Of a DNA stretch of 64,000 bases, positions 16,510-25,900 are shown piece after piece; positions within the stretch are counted from its first letter, which is position 1, and each line of letters starts with the position of its first letter. The position numbers were made by a program, and so were the translations under genes. Source of the DNA: CBDCBA01 sp965214125 (GTDB lineage Bacteria > Planctomycetota > Phycisphaerae > Tepidisphaerales > Tepidisphaeraceae); contig CBDCBA010000007.1 in assembly GCA_965214125.1 (NCBI GenBank), forward strand, positions 53,192 through 117,191. Reading direction: 5' to 3'. Under the pieces are notes generated by a model. The model saw only the letters and a program-made list of their open reading frames with translations. It was not told the DNA's origin and ran no database searches.

Positions 16510-16533
16510 GAATCATCTATCTTCTGCAAACGT

Positions 16534-17091
16534 ATGAAACCTCCGTACGACGGTTGGTGGCACGTCGTCCTCGGCACGCGGTCGAGCTGGTTGCCGGGCG
16601 ACCCGCGCGGGTTCCGCGACCACGACCACCGCATTCACTCGTCCGGCGACTACAAGCGCCCGCCGCCGCCCGGCGAGCACGCGGCGTTGCTGCGGTTCGC
16701 GGAGCAACGGGCGACGCCGCGCGTGACGCTGGCGCGAGAGGTTCGCCCCACGGTCGTGAACGCCATTCGAGGCGCGGCCGCCCACCACGATGTCCCGCTC
16801 CTGGCGGCGAGCGTTGCAGACGTCCACGCCCACCTACTGATCCAGGTGTCGGGCGCGTCCTACGCCGATGCGAAGCGGGTCGCCGGCGGCATCAAGACGG
16901 GGTCGAGCTATCTGTTGCGCGACGAACTCCCTGGCCGCATCTGGTCGACCGGAACGTCGCCGAAGCCGATCGCTGATGCCCACCACCTCGCGTCGGCCTT
17001 CCGCTACATCACCGAACGGCAGGAACCGGATGCGGAAATCTGGGGAGACTCCGACCTCTTGCCCGAGCCCGCGCGACGGCACCTGTCTTGA
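16534..17091 (+). CDS. REP-associated tyrosine transposase-like protein (RAYT, Y1/HUH family)
   Basis: 185 residues. HUH motif in SVADVHAHLLIQVSG (about 89-103) and a candidate catalytic Tyr in SAFRYITERQEPD (about 159-171), the Y-I-x-x-x-x position used by Y1 transposases. The N-terminus WWHVVLGTRSSWLPGDPRGF is typical of RAYT-type Y1_Tnp proteins. Y1 enzymes nick single-stranded DNA at a folded hairpin. The gene is framed 24 bp upstream and 7 bp downstream by near-identical paired palindromes (16435-16509, 17099-17175), the arrangement expected of a RAYT with its own REPINs. Domesticated or mobile status is unknown. Confidence 0.8.
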   Translation: MKPPYDGWWHVVLGTRSSWLPGDPRGFRDHDHRIHSSGDYKRPPPPGEHAALLRFAEQRATPRVTLAREVRPTVVNAIRGAAAHHDVPLLAASVADVHAHLLIQVSGASYADAKRVAGGIKTGSSYLLRDELPGRIWSTGTSPKPIADAHHLASAFRYITERQEPDAEIWGDSDLLPEPARRHLS

Positions 17092-17098
17092 TCTGCCC

Positions 17099-17175
17099 GA
17101 CGCCGGAGCGGAAGCTCCGGGTGCGGGGGTGCCACGGTCGCATTCGTTCGAACCCGGAGCTTCCGCTCCGGCGTC
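17099..17175. repeat. REPIN-like paired palindrome, copy B (right of the transposase gene)
   Basis: 24-bp arms at 17099-17122 and 17152-17175, identical in sequence to copy A (16435-16509); the 29-bp spacer differs. It begins 7 bp after the transposase stop codon. Confidence 0.9.
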
Positions 17176-17232
17176 GAGATGACGCTCCTGTGGAGGTGCC
17201 AGACGTTGCCACAGACCCGCGGGCTCTGTGCC

Positions 17233-17985
17233 TTACGCCGTCGCCGTGTACTCGGAGAAAATGCCCAGCTCGACGAAGCGCGAGGCGTCGGGCAGGCCGG
17301 CGTCGCGCATGGCGGCCAGGACGCGGTCGGGTGGGACACACTGGGCGATCGTGTCCCAGTAGTACCGCATCAGCGTCCGCGACGACCGCCCGCGGCCGGT
17401 GAGCAGCAGCAGGGCCGGCACCACGCTGCGCAGGTGCGCCCGCAACACGAAGTTCGCGGGCCCGAAGCGGGCCGGGGTGATCTCGAGGATGCACATCCGC
17501 CCGCCGGGCTTCAGCACGCGGCGGAACTCGGCGAAGGTTGCCCGCAAATCCTCGACGTGCCGCAGCGCGTACCCCATGCTCAGGAAGTCGAACGAGTCAT
17601 CCGCGAACGGCAGCGCCTCGGCCAGGCCGCGATTGAGCGACAGGCGGTCGATTTCACCGACCTGCCCGATCATCCCTTTCGACGGATCGACCCCCAACAC
17701 GCGCCCGCCCTCCCCGACGAGCGTGGCCGCCTCCCGCGCGACCAGGCCCGTGCCCGTCGCGACATCGACCGCTTTCATCCCCTCGCGCAAGCCCCCCCGC
17801 CGCAGCGCCCGCCGGCGGTACCAGCGGCCGGAGCCGAAGGAGATGTACTGCTCAAGCCGGTCGTAGTCCGGGGCGCTCTCGTCGAACATCCGGCGGACGA
17901 ACGAGCGCTTCTCGCCTTGGTAGTAATCCGAGAGTTCCGAGTGCGGCGGCAGCGGCGCGGTCGATGTCGAGGCGGATTCAGTCAC
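17233..17985 (-). CDS. UbiE/MenG-type SAM-dependent methyltransferase
   Basis: 250 residues from GTG 17985 (VTESASTSTAPLPPHSELSD). SAM motif I is VDVATGTGLVAREAA; later motifs are GVDPSKGMIGQ, LPFADDSFDFLSMGYALRHV and RVLKPGGRMCILEI. The N-terminal FDESAPDYDRLEQYISFGSG is the UbiE/COQ5 signature. UbiE C-methylates the quinone ring in ubiquinone or menaquinone synthesis. The frame is open upstream to 18114, but that extension has no family resemblance. Confidence 0.82.
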   Translation of the reverse strand: MTESASTSTAPLPPHSELSDYYQGEKRSFVRRMFDESAPDYDRLEQYISFGSGRWYRRRALRRGGLREGMKAVDVATGTGLVAREAATLVGEGGRVLGVDPSKGMIGQVGEIDRLSLNRGLAEALPFADDSFDFLSMGYALRHVEDLRATFAEFRRVLKPGGRMCILEITPARFGPANFVLRAHLRSVVPALLLLTGRGRSSRTLMRYYWDTIAQCVPPDRVLAAMRDAGLPDASRFVELGIFSEYTATA

Positions 17986-18122
17986 CGCCCTATCGTATCG
18001 CGATCCCGCCGGATGCCGCCAATTGAGGTCGATCGCGCCCGCCGTCGTCTTGCATCGGCTACGGCCTGTCGTTGAGCTCAAGGGCCAACACCTCGGCATA
18101 GCGACACTTGGCAAATGGCTCC

Positions 18123-18167
18123 TGACCCCTTACCTTGACCCCTTACCTGTCTGACCCCTTACCTGTC
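18123..18167. repeat. three tandem copies of TGACCCCTTACCT(GTC)
   Basis: TGACCCCTTACCT at 18123-18135, then TGACCCCTTACCTGTC at 18136-18151 and 18152-18167. The TAA stop codon of the DNA methyltransferase (18159-18161, minus strand) lies in the third copy, so the repeat forms the end of that gene and its downstream flank. Confidence 0.8.
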
Positions 18168-19451
18168 TTCGTCGCGCGAGAGGAAGACGACGGCTTCGTA
18201 GAGGCCGGTTTTGCTTTGGCGGCGACGCATCTTCTCGATCGAGTCGAGGCGGAATCCGTGGTCCTCGAACAGACCCGCCAACAGTTCGTCGGACGGCAGC
18301 GGCTGGCCGTAGAACTTGCTGTTGCCGATGACGTAGGCGAGCTTGGCGCGCGGGCGGCAGACCTGGGCGACCTGGGCCGCGTGGACGTGCATGTCGTTGA
18401 AATACTTGGTCACGTATGCTGCCATGAGTTCGCCGCCGCCGTCGATGGCGGAGAGGTAGGGCTCCAGCAGCGAGGCCACGGCGTCGTTGGCGGGCTCGAC
18501 GCCCTTGGCCAAGACAGAGGTGGCCCGGCCCCAGGTGCCTCCGATCGCGTCGGTTTCTAGTTCGCCGACGGCGGTGGCATCGGGGATGAAGTCGAAGAAG
18601 AACATGTGCGGCCGAGTCTCGCGGGCGTAGCTGAAGCGGTTGGGGTACGGCGGCGAGGTGATGACGACCGACGGACGCACGTCGCCTGGCAAGGCGTCGG
18701 TGAGGCGCTTGCTGTTGCCGTGATAGACGGTTGCGGTGGCAGCGGGCGCGTGCTCGAGATCGCTTGCGATCTGGGCGAGCTTGTCCCGCAGCATGGCGAC
18801 GATGTCGAGGGTTGGCTGTGGCTCGTCGGCGAAGGTGAGCGAGACGTGGTTGTGTTTGGCGTTACTGGCCGGGACGAGAATGCCCAGCACACCCAGTTGG
18901 AGAAGATCAACGTGCTCGCCGGTTTCTTCGAGTGCGAGGACGAGCCTGCGAATCAGGACGAGCTGCGCGAGATTGCCAGGCGACCACCATCGCTCGGGTC
19001 GATGAATCGGCGGGACCCATTGGGCATGCTCGACGAGCCATTGCGCCAGAAGATCGTCACGTCTCGGCAGCGTGCGCATGTCGGCGGCAAGACGGTCGAG
19101 GAAATTATCGAAGAATCGGCGGACCTGGGCGACGTCCGGGCGTCCGCGACACTTGACGGTGCTAACGAAGTGGAGAAACGGGTTGAACTCGACCGAGCAG
19201 GCGCGAACGCCCCGCTGTCTCATGCACAGCGGGACCGTGCCGACGCCGCTGAACGGGTCGAGCACGAGGTCGTCGGGACCCAGGCGAAAGTAGTCGGCGA
19301 TGTCGTCGGCGAGGCGCGGGCTGAAGCTGGCGGTGAGGCGGTACCAGCGGTGGATGGGAAGGCTCATCTTCCCTTTGAACGTGACGTCGCTGGTGGCGCG
19401 ATCGGCGAATTGCGCTGTCGAGTCGAAGAGCTGCTGTTGAACACCGATCAT
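18159..19451 (-). CDS. site-specific DNA methyltransferase (amino-methylating, N4-C or N6-A)
   Basis: 430 residues. SAM-binding motif I is DLVLDPFSGVGTVPLC (DPFSGVGT at 65-72); catalytic motif IV is ITSPPYPNRFSYARE (TSPPYPN at 265-271). Motif I precedes motif IV with about 190 residues between, an alpha-like order with the recognition domain between them. The S-P-P-Y form favours N4-cytosine or N6-adenine methylation. It begins 4 bp inside the upstream gene (ATGA overlap, 19448-19451), so the two are translated together as a restriction-modification pair. The recognition site cannot be read from sequence. Confidence 0.85.
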   Translation of the reverse strand: MIGVQQQLFDSTAQFADRATSDVTFKGKMSLPIHRWYRLTASFSPRLADDIADYFRLGPDDLVLDPFSGVGTVPLCMRQRGVRACSVEFNPFLHFVSTVKCRGRPDVAQVRRFFDNFLDRLAADMRTLPRRDDLLAQWLVEHAQWVPPIHRPERWWSPGNLAQLVLIRRLVLALEETGEHVDLLQLGVLGILVPASNAKHNHVSLTFADEPQPTLDIVAMLRDKLAQIASDLEHAPAATATVYHGNSKRLTDALPGDVRPSVVITSPPYPNRFSYARETRPHMFFFDFIPDATAVGELETDAIGGTWGRATSVLAKGVEPANDAVASLLEPYLSAIDGGGELMAAYVTKYFNDMHVHAAQVAQVCRPRAKLAYVIGNSKFYGQPLPSDELLAGLFEDHGFRLDSIEKMRRRQSKTGLYEAVVFLSRDEDR

Positions 19452-20203
19452 GCGGACAACCTTCCCAGCACATCAAGAATCGGCCGGCGGAAATCGTCAC
19501 GGTTCCTAAGCAGGAAGTCGTGAAAGTCGTAGCCGGAGACTGTGCGAAGCAGGTCGTAGCTGGCCATGCCCTGCGTCACGACCCAGACGCTGCGATATCG
19601 CTTGACGATGCTTCGATTGGATTGATCGCAGAACAACGTCATCACCGGGAGAATGCCGCTGACATAGAAATGGCGAGCAAGTGCTTCGTCGGCCTGCGTG
19701 CGCTTGCTGTCTCCGGTTTGATAGCAGTGTCGAACCTCTAACCCGAAGCCGACGAGGTCGATTCGCGGGTCGTCCGTCAACGCGCGGAGCTGCTGTTCAC
19801 AAGATCGTTCGACAGCACTGCGTCGCGCTTTGCTGGCAATCCAGTCGAACCGAACGTAAGCGTCGGCAGTACGCGATTCATCACGATCGCCCGAGGCGAT
19901 TGGGGCCGAGTAAACGAGGCGTTCGAGCGACAGTTTCAGGCGGTCTGCAAGAATCGCCTGCACGCACCGCTCGTAGAGGTCGCCCAGCTTGCGATGGATC
20001 GAGGTGACCGTTCCCCCGCCGAGTGTCGCGGCGATATATTCCGGCGTGTCGAGACCGAACATCGAAAAGAGCGGATCGGCTCGGTAGCGTGTGAGAAGCG
20101 CGGGCACACTTCCCCCTGCCGCCTTGACGGGACCGGGCTGGTAGGACTCCAACCGCTCAAGGTGCGACATCACGATGTCGTGCAAAGTTTCATCGAGTTT
20201 CAC
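19448..20203 (-). CDS. probable type II restriction endonuclease of the R-M pair
   Basis: 251 residues from GTG 20203 (VKLDETLHDIVMSHLERLES); another GTG at 20218 is possible. I do not recognise the family. The inference rests on position, since it overlaps the methyltransferase by ATGA, and on a central stretch IDLVGFGLEVRHCYQTGDSK with acidic residues and a Lys that could belong to a PD-(D/E)xK core; this is weak on its own. KLGDLYERCVQAILADRL suggests a helical N-terminal half. It could instead be a specificity or control protein. Confidence 0.5.
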   Translation of the reverse strand: MKLDETLHDIVMSHLERLESYQPGPVKAAGGSVPALLTRYRADPLFSMFGLDTPEYIAATLGGGTVTSIHRKLGDLYERCVQAILADRLKLSLERLVYSAPIASGDRDESRTADAYVRFDWIASKARRSAVERSCEQQLRALTDDPRIDLVGFGLEVRHCYQTGDSKRTQADEALARHFYVSGILPVMTLFCDQSNRSIVKRYRSVWVVTQGMASYDLLRTVSGYDFHDFLLRNRDDFRRPILDVLGRLSA

Positions 20204-20364
20204 TGCTCGCTTTGGCACGCACTGAACGTACCACGGCAGAGGCAAAGGATCGAAGAGGAGCCTCTTCCACCCCAGTGCCGCTGCATCCTCGCGGTGATCG
20301 GAGGCGGTTTGTGTTCGCCAAGGCAAGGATCTAGTGGCACCTGGACCGCGCAGAAATGGATGGG

Positions 20365-21858
20365 TCAGGAGCCTTTGTCTACTGTCGGCCGGCGCTTGTG
20401 GTGGGCAGTTTGGCTCTCGTACAACCGGGCGACTTGGAGCATCTTCTCCTCGCCGAACGCCGGGCCAATCAGGTGCAGGCCGATCGGCAACGGCTGCTCG
20501 CTTTTCGTGAAGCCGCATGGCAGGCTCATCGAGCAGTTGCCGGCGATGTTGCTCGTGACCGTGAAGACGTCGCACAGGTACATGCTTAGCGGGTCGGCCG
20601 CCTTGGCACCCAGCTCGAACGCGGGGAACGGGCTCGTCGGGCTGGCGATCACGTCGCACTGCTTGAACGCTTGCTCGAAGTCGCCGGCGATCTTCGTGCG
20701 GACCTTCAGGGCCGTGTTGTAGTAGGCGTCGTAGTAGCCGCTAGACAGGGCGTACGTGCCGATCATGATGCGGCGCTTCACCTCGGCCCCAAAGCCCTCC
20801 TCGCGGCTTTTGCTGAAGAGCTCGATGATGTCGCTCGCCGGCTCGCTCGTGCGGTGGCCGAAGTGGACGCCGTCGTAGCGGGCCAGGTTGCTGCTGGCCT
20901 CGCACGGGGCGATCACGTAGTAGGCCGCGATGCCGTACTCGGTGTGCGGCAGGCTCACGTCGACCACCTCGGCCCCGTGCTCCTGGAGGATCGCCAACGC
21001 CGCGTCGAAGCTGGCCTGCACCTCCGGGTCGACGCCCCCCGCCTGCTGGGCGGCGGCGGTGAACTCCTTCGCGATCCCAATCCGCAGCCCCTTCGCCCCG
21101 CCGGCGTCGACGAGCGCGTTGGCGCTGGCGAGAAAGTCGGGCACGGCGTGCGGGGCGCTGGTCGAGTCCTTCGAATCGTGGCCGCACAACACGTTGAGCA
21201 GCAGGGCCGCGTCCTCGACGTTCCAGGCAAATGGGCCGATCTGGTCCAGCGACGAGGCGAAGGCGACAAGGCCGTACCGGCTGACGCGGCCGTAGGTGGG
21301 CTTGATGCCGACCACGCCGCACAGGCTGGCCGGCTGGCGGATGCTGCCGCCGGTGTCGCTGCCAACCGCTCCGCAGGCGAAGCCCGCCGCGACCGCCGCC
21401 GCGCTGCCGCCGGAGCTGCCGCCGGGGACGCGTGTCGTGTCCCACGGGTTGCGTGTCGGGCCGAAGGCGCTGTTCTCGGTCGAGGAGCCCATCGCGAACT
21501 CGTCGAGGTTCGTCTTGCCGAGGATCACCGCGCCGGCCGCTTCGAGCTTGCGGATGGCCGTCGCGTCGTAGGGCGAACGCCAATGTTCGAGCATCTTGCT
21601 GGAGCAGGTCGTGGTGCCCCAACTCGTGCAAAGGTTGTCCTTCACCGCGATCGGCACGCCCGCGAGCGGCCCGGCGATGCGGCCGCTGTCGACGTCGGCG
21701 GCGCGGCTGAGCGCGCGGGCGGCGTCGGTCGAGGTAAAGGCGTGGATCACGCCGTCCTCCTGCTCGATCTTCGCCAACGCGGCGCGGACGAGGCCGTCGG
21801 CGGACACGTCCTTGGCAGCAATGGCGTCGCGGGCGGCGATGAGGGTATCGGGCGTCAT
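20365..21858 (-). CDS. gatA: Asp-tRNA(Asn)/Glu-tRNA(Gln) amidotransferase subunit A
   Basis: 497 residues, the standard length. The amidase Ser-cisSer-Lys triad is complete: K73 in AVKDN, S148 in PGGSSGGSAAAVA and S172 in GSDTGGSIRQPA, with the family spacings of 75 and 24 residues. GatA hydrolyses glutamine and passes ammonia to GatB for amidation of mischarged tRNA. gatC lies upstream on the same strand with a 110-bp gap filled by an inverted repeat; gatB is not in the window. No Shine-Dalgarno is seen before ATG 21858, where the upstream bases are pyrimidine-rich. Confidence 0.95.
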   Translation of the reverse strand: MTPDTLIAARDAIAAKDVSADGLVRAALAKIEQEDGVIHAFTSTDAARALSRAADVDSGRIAGPLAGVPIAVKDNLCTSWGTTTCSSKMLEHWRSPYDATAIRKLEAAGAVILGKTNLDEFAMGSSTENSAFGPTRNPWDTTRVPGGSSGGSAAAVAAGFACGAVGSDTGGSIRQPASLCGVVGIKPTYGRVSRYGLVAFASSLDQIGPFAWNVEDAALLLNVLCGHDSKDSTSAPHAVPDFLASANALVDAGGAKGLRIGIAKEFTAAAQQAGGVDPEVQASFDAALAILQEHGAEVVDVSLPHTEYGIAAYYVIAPCEASSNLARYDGVHFGHRTSEPASDIIELFSKSREEGFGAEVKRRIMIGTYALSSGYYDAYYNTALKVRTKIAGDFEQAFKQCDVIASPTSPFPAFELGAKAADPLSMYLCDVFTVTSNIAGNCSMSLPCGFTKSEQPLPIGLHLIGPAFGEEKMLQVARLYESQTAHHKRRPTVDKGS

Positions 21859-21863
21859 GAAGC

Positions 21864-21960
21864 GGAAAGGATGAAGGCGGAAGGATGAAGGATGAACCCG
21901 AGCCGGAGCGGCCGAAGTCCGGCCTCAGGTTCATCCTTCAGCCTTCATCCTTCAGCCTTC
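21864..21960. repeat. purine/pyrimidine inverted repeat between gatC and gatA
   Basis: Left arm GAAAGGATGAAGGCGGAAGG and onward, right arm its pyrimidine counterpart ending CCTTCAGCCTTC, each about 37 nt, imperfect. It fills the gap between two co-transcribed genes and ends a few bases before the gatA start. A close relative stands at 54811-54905. Confidence 0.8.
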
Positions 21961-21968
21961 GCGGGCCC

Positions 21969-22301
21969 CTAGCCGGCGCTGTCCTCGTCGCCGCCCAGGA
22001 CCTTGGGGACCTTAAAGAAGGGCGGGTCGCTGTCGGGGGCGTTGGCGAGGACCTCGTCGACGCTCAGGTGCTCGCCGACGACATCTTCGCGCAGGACGTT
22101 GGTCAGGTCGGCCGCGTGGGCGGTCGGCTCGACGCCGCTCGTGTCAACGGCGCGGATCTTCTCGACGTAGCCGAGGATGCCCGAGAGCTGCTCGGCATAG
22201 CCGTGGACCTGCGCGTCGGGCACGGCCAATCGGGCGAGCTTGGCAACGTGGCGGACGTCGGCGTCGCTGAGCGAGGAGGAGGCGGAGTCGGACTCGGGCA
22301 T
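21969..22301 (-). CDS. gatC: Asp-tRNA(Asn)/Glu-tRNA(Gln) amidotransferase subunit C
   Basis: 110 residues from ATG 22301. GatC motifs are LSDADVRHVAKLARLAVPD, LSGILGYVEKIRAVDTSGVE, then LREDVVGEHLS and the conserved C-terminal ANAPDSDPPFFKVPKVL. GatC stabilises the GatA-GatB contact. First gene of the gatC-gatA unit. The frame is open far upstream, but only this part matches the family. Confidence 0.93.
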   Translation of the reverse strand: MPESDSASSSLSDADVRHVAKLARLAVPDAQVHGYAEQLSGILGYVEKIRAVDTSGVEPTAHAADLTNVLREDVVGEHLSVDEVLANAPDSDPPFFKVPKVLGGDEDSAG

Positions 22302-22982
22302 AACGGACCACGTTGTAGCGATGACGCGGTGGCGAATCCATCGGGCACGGGCGGCAGTCGCGGGCGGCGAGTCTGTTGGGGCCGCGTCGCGTTGACATGC
22401 CCCACCCGCGATTGGTACAACGGCGGGCCCACCCCTCCCCGTCGTGTGCCGGCACCGGCCTGTTGACGCAGGTTCCGCCGGCGCCGATCCCGCCCCCCCG
22501 TCCGCCTCGCACCCGACGCGAGGTGATCCAGCCCCCGTGACCACCTCGTAGACTCTGTTGTTTGCCACGCGCAACTGCACACTTGCCCGCTGACTGCCTC
22601 CGCAATGGCGGCGTAACCGGCACATCCTGTTCGCCACCCGCGAGCGTGTGGACATTCCGGCAGGGCCCTGCGACACTCGCACTGCCGACCCGTACACCCG
22701 CCCCCGCGGGTTAGGCCGAGGCTCCCCCGTGCCGCCGGCGAGCAACTTTGGTACCAAGCGTGAGACTTTGACCGTTGAGAGCGACTTGAAGCGGCATTCC
22801 GTGACCCCCCGACCGGCCCTGGGCCGGTGCAACTCGCCCCGCCGCGGCGAGTGATTTCGAAAGCTGCTCCGGCGGCCCGCCCACCACCGGCCACCCCCGC
22901 CCACCACCGGGCAGCGCCAACGGCCTTGCCTTTCGCCGTGACCCAACCCGACGCCCAGCGGGCGTCCCCGATCGAACCAGCC
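22302..22982. other. 680-bp non-coding stretch before the giant LEPR-XLL gene
   Basis: No supported gene in any frame. The last 150 bp are G/C-rich and read as a long leader. TTGACC near 22770 could be a -35 element, but no convincing -10 follows. gatC (minus) and the giant gene (plus) diverge from here, so both promoters should lie in it. Confidence 0.4.
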
Positions 22983-25900
22983 ATGACATCGACCTTGCGC
23001 CCCACGTCGGATCGTGCCATTCCCGCCGGCCGCGGCACCCGCGTTGCTCGCGGCACCCGCTCCCTCGCCGCCGCCGCCCGCGCCTGCTGCGCGCGTCTAT
23101 TCGGCGACACCGTCGCCACGCCGGCGGCCCGCCCGGTGAGCGAGCCGCTCGAGCCGCGCCGCCTGCTGACCACGCTCATCGGCGGCGACACGTTCACGTA
23201 CCAGTCGTTCGACTTCGGCGAGGTCGATGAGCAGGGAATGCGGAACTTCATCCCCGTGACCGTGGAGGTCACTGGCTCGACCGACGCGGAGGTCAACCTC
23301 ATCGCCGCCGGTCCTGGCTTCGACGAGAACGGCGTCTTCGGCACGATCGCCAGCGACCTGTCGGGCACGATCCGCAGCGCCGACGGCACCATCCGCACCG
23401 TCAACGGCGGCGCGTTGGGCGCCGTGGGTGCGCAGCCGATCATCGACTCGAACGCCACGTTCATCAGCGAGCTGGAGACGGTTCCGCCCGACAGCGACGG
23501 CACGCAGCCGTTCGTGCTGACGGACTACGTCAACGCGCCAGCCCGCCCGCCGGCGAACGTCCAACTCGCGACCAGCGGCGCGATCAACTTCGACACGCTC
23601 GCGACGAACGACCGCGGCGAGACCTACGGGCTGCAACTGCTCGATTATCCGATCGGCCCCGACACGATCCGCCAGATCCAGCTCGTGCGGTTCAACCTCG
23701 ACGCCTCCGACGTCGCCAGCGGCGGCGCATCGGCGCGCAACACCTTCACGACATTCGCGGGCCTGCCAAGCGACGCCGAGCTCGACGCCGCCACCAACGT
23801 CGGCGATGCGTTGTTCATCGACGAGCTTATCAACAGCGTGATCCTCGCCATCGGCGAACTCGACGGCGACGACAACGAGGCGCAGCGCGATTCAATCATC
23901 GAGCTCACGGGTGCCGCCTTCGCGCGGGGCAACAGCGACCTGCTCTACTTCGGCGTCAACGGCAGCGCACCGCGGCGCGACCCAGCGGGCGGCGAGCCGA
24001 CGGTGGTGCCGGTGTCGTACATCCTGTCGGTGGACCTGAACACGGTCAACGCCGGCGGCCCGCCGAACGTGCAGGTTGTCGCCAGCGACTTCGTCGGCGA
24101 CGAGTCGCGCGACGCCGCCACCATCGGCCAAGTGCAGGCCTTCACGATCAACCGCGGCTTCGTAAGCAGCAACGGCGACATCGCCAACGACTTCCTGATC
24201 TTCGGCACGATCAACGAGCGCGTCTCCGAGGGGACGGGCATGGCCACCATCGAGTCGACGACAGGGCTGTTCAACCTGGAGGTCAACTCCGGCGGCAACC
24301 GCATCCGCAACGTGGCCCGCGGCGACGTGGAGGAGACGCCCGAGCTCGGCGAGGTCCGCGCGCTCGCGTCGACCAACACGCAGGCAGGCATCAACCTCGT
24401 TTATGCCCTGACGCCCGGTGGGCTCGCGACGATCAACGTCAACACCGGCGACGTGGTTCTCAACGGCGGCGTCGCGTCCGACAACGGCGCGGCCGGCGAG
24501 AACTTGTTCGGCCTGACGTTCAACCCCAACGGCTCGAACTCCACCCGCGGCGGAGCCGACGCGCTGCTGAGCTTCGACGTCGTCAACGATATAGTCTTCA
24601 CCATCGACTCGCGTCAGCGCCAGTCGGGGCTGGTGCTCTTCGCCGTTACCGTCGAGAACAGCGACGCCTCCACGGGCATCCGCATCTTCTCGCTCGGCGA
24701 GGAGGGCGACGAGGATCCCTTCGCCGGCAACAGCGGCGGCTTCCTGCAACAGGGCGAGGACGTTGTCGGCGAGATCGACGGCACCGGGCCGCTCTACCTG
24801 GGCTTCAAGGAGATCTTCACCGGCGGCGATACCGACGTGCTGCGCCGCACCCGCTCGATCAACCCCAACAGCGGCGCCTTCGAGGGCGGGGCCTTCGCCG
24901 GGCCGCTGTTCGACGGGCAGATCGAGCCGGGCGTCTACATCTTGGGCGACCGCGACGTCGACGTTGACGGCGACTCGGTCGCCGACGAGATCGAGGGCAA
25001 CGCCTTTGGCGACTTCATCTTCGGCGGCATCCTCACGGGCAACTTCCTCGTCGAGGGGAGCATCAACAGCGTCCTCAGCGGCGGCCTGTACACCGGCCTG
25101 GACGGCCAGAACATCGACAACTTCGCCGTCTTCGGCGATGTCGGCACGGTCGCGTCGGTCGTCAACATCGGCTTCACCACGACCGGCGACGATGACGCCG
25201 ACAACCCCTTCGGGCCGGCACGCACGCGCTTCGGCACCGACATCGCCATCGGCGGCAGCGTCCGACAGATCACCGGCGGCAACATCGTCGACGCCCAGAT
25301 CGATGTGCGCGGCGACCGGCGCACCGACGACTTCGTCGACGGCATCAGCTTCTTCCGCGAAATCGAAGGCTCGGTCCGCGAGTTCGAGGCGCTGCTGGTG
25401 AGCTTCAGCCAGCCGAACCTCGTTCCGACCACGGCGTCGCTGATCAACTCCGCCGATGACATCTACGAGCCGCTCAACACCAACGCCGACGGGGAAATCG
25501 TCGTCGTGGGCACCCTGGCCGACTTCCTGTTCCCCGACGACGTGGACGACAGCGACGTGGTCGACGTCTACGGCCTGCCGCTCCTGGCGGGGCAGACCGT
25601 CGAGCTCCAGCTCACCGGCGCCGGCGGAACGGGCATCTCGGGCGCGTTCCTGGGCGTGGTCGACCCCGACGGCCGCACCGTTGCGGGCAATATCGAGAAC
25701 AACATCCTCACGTCGAGCACCATCGACGCGGCCCCCTTCCTATACACCGCCCAGACGCCGGGCGTCTATCGACTCCAGGTCGGCGGCAGCGGCTCCTATG
25801 CCCTGCAGGTGCGTCGCGCGGGCGACGTGACGCTCGGGGCAATCAAGGGCGTGAACGGGGTCAACCCCGGCGCGCCCGTCTCCGCGCTCAGCAACATCCG

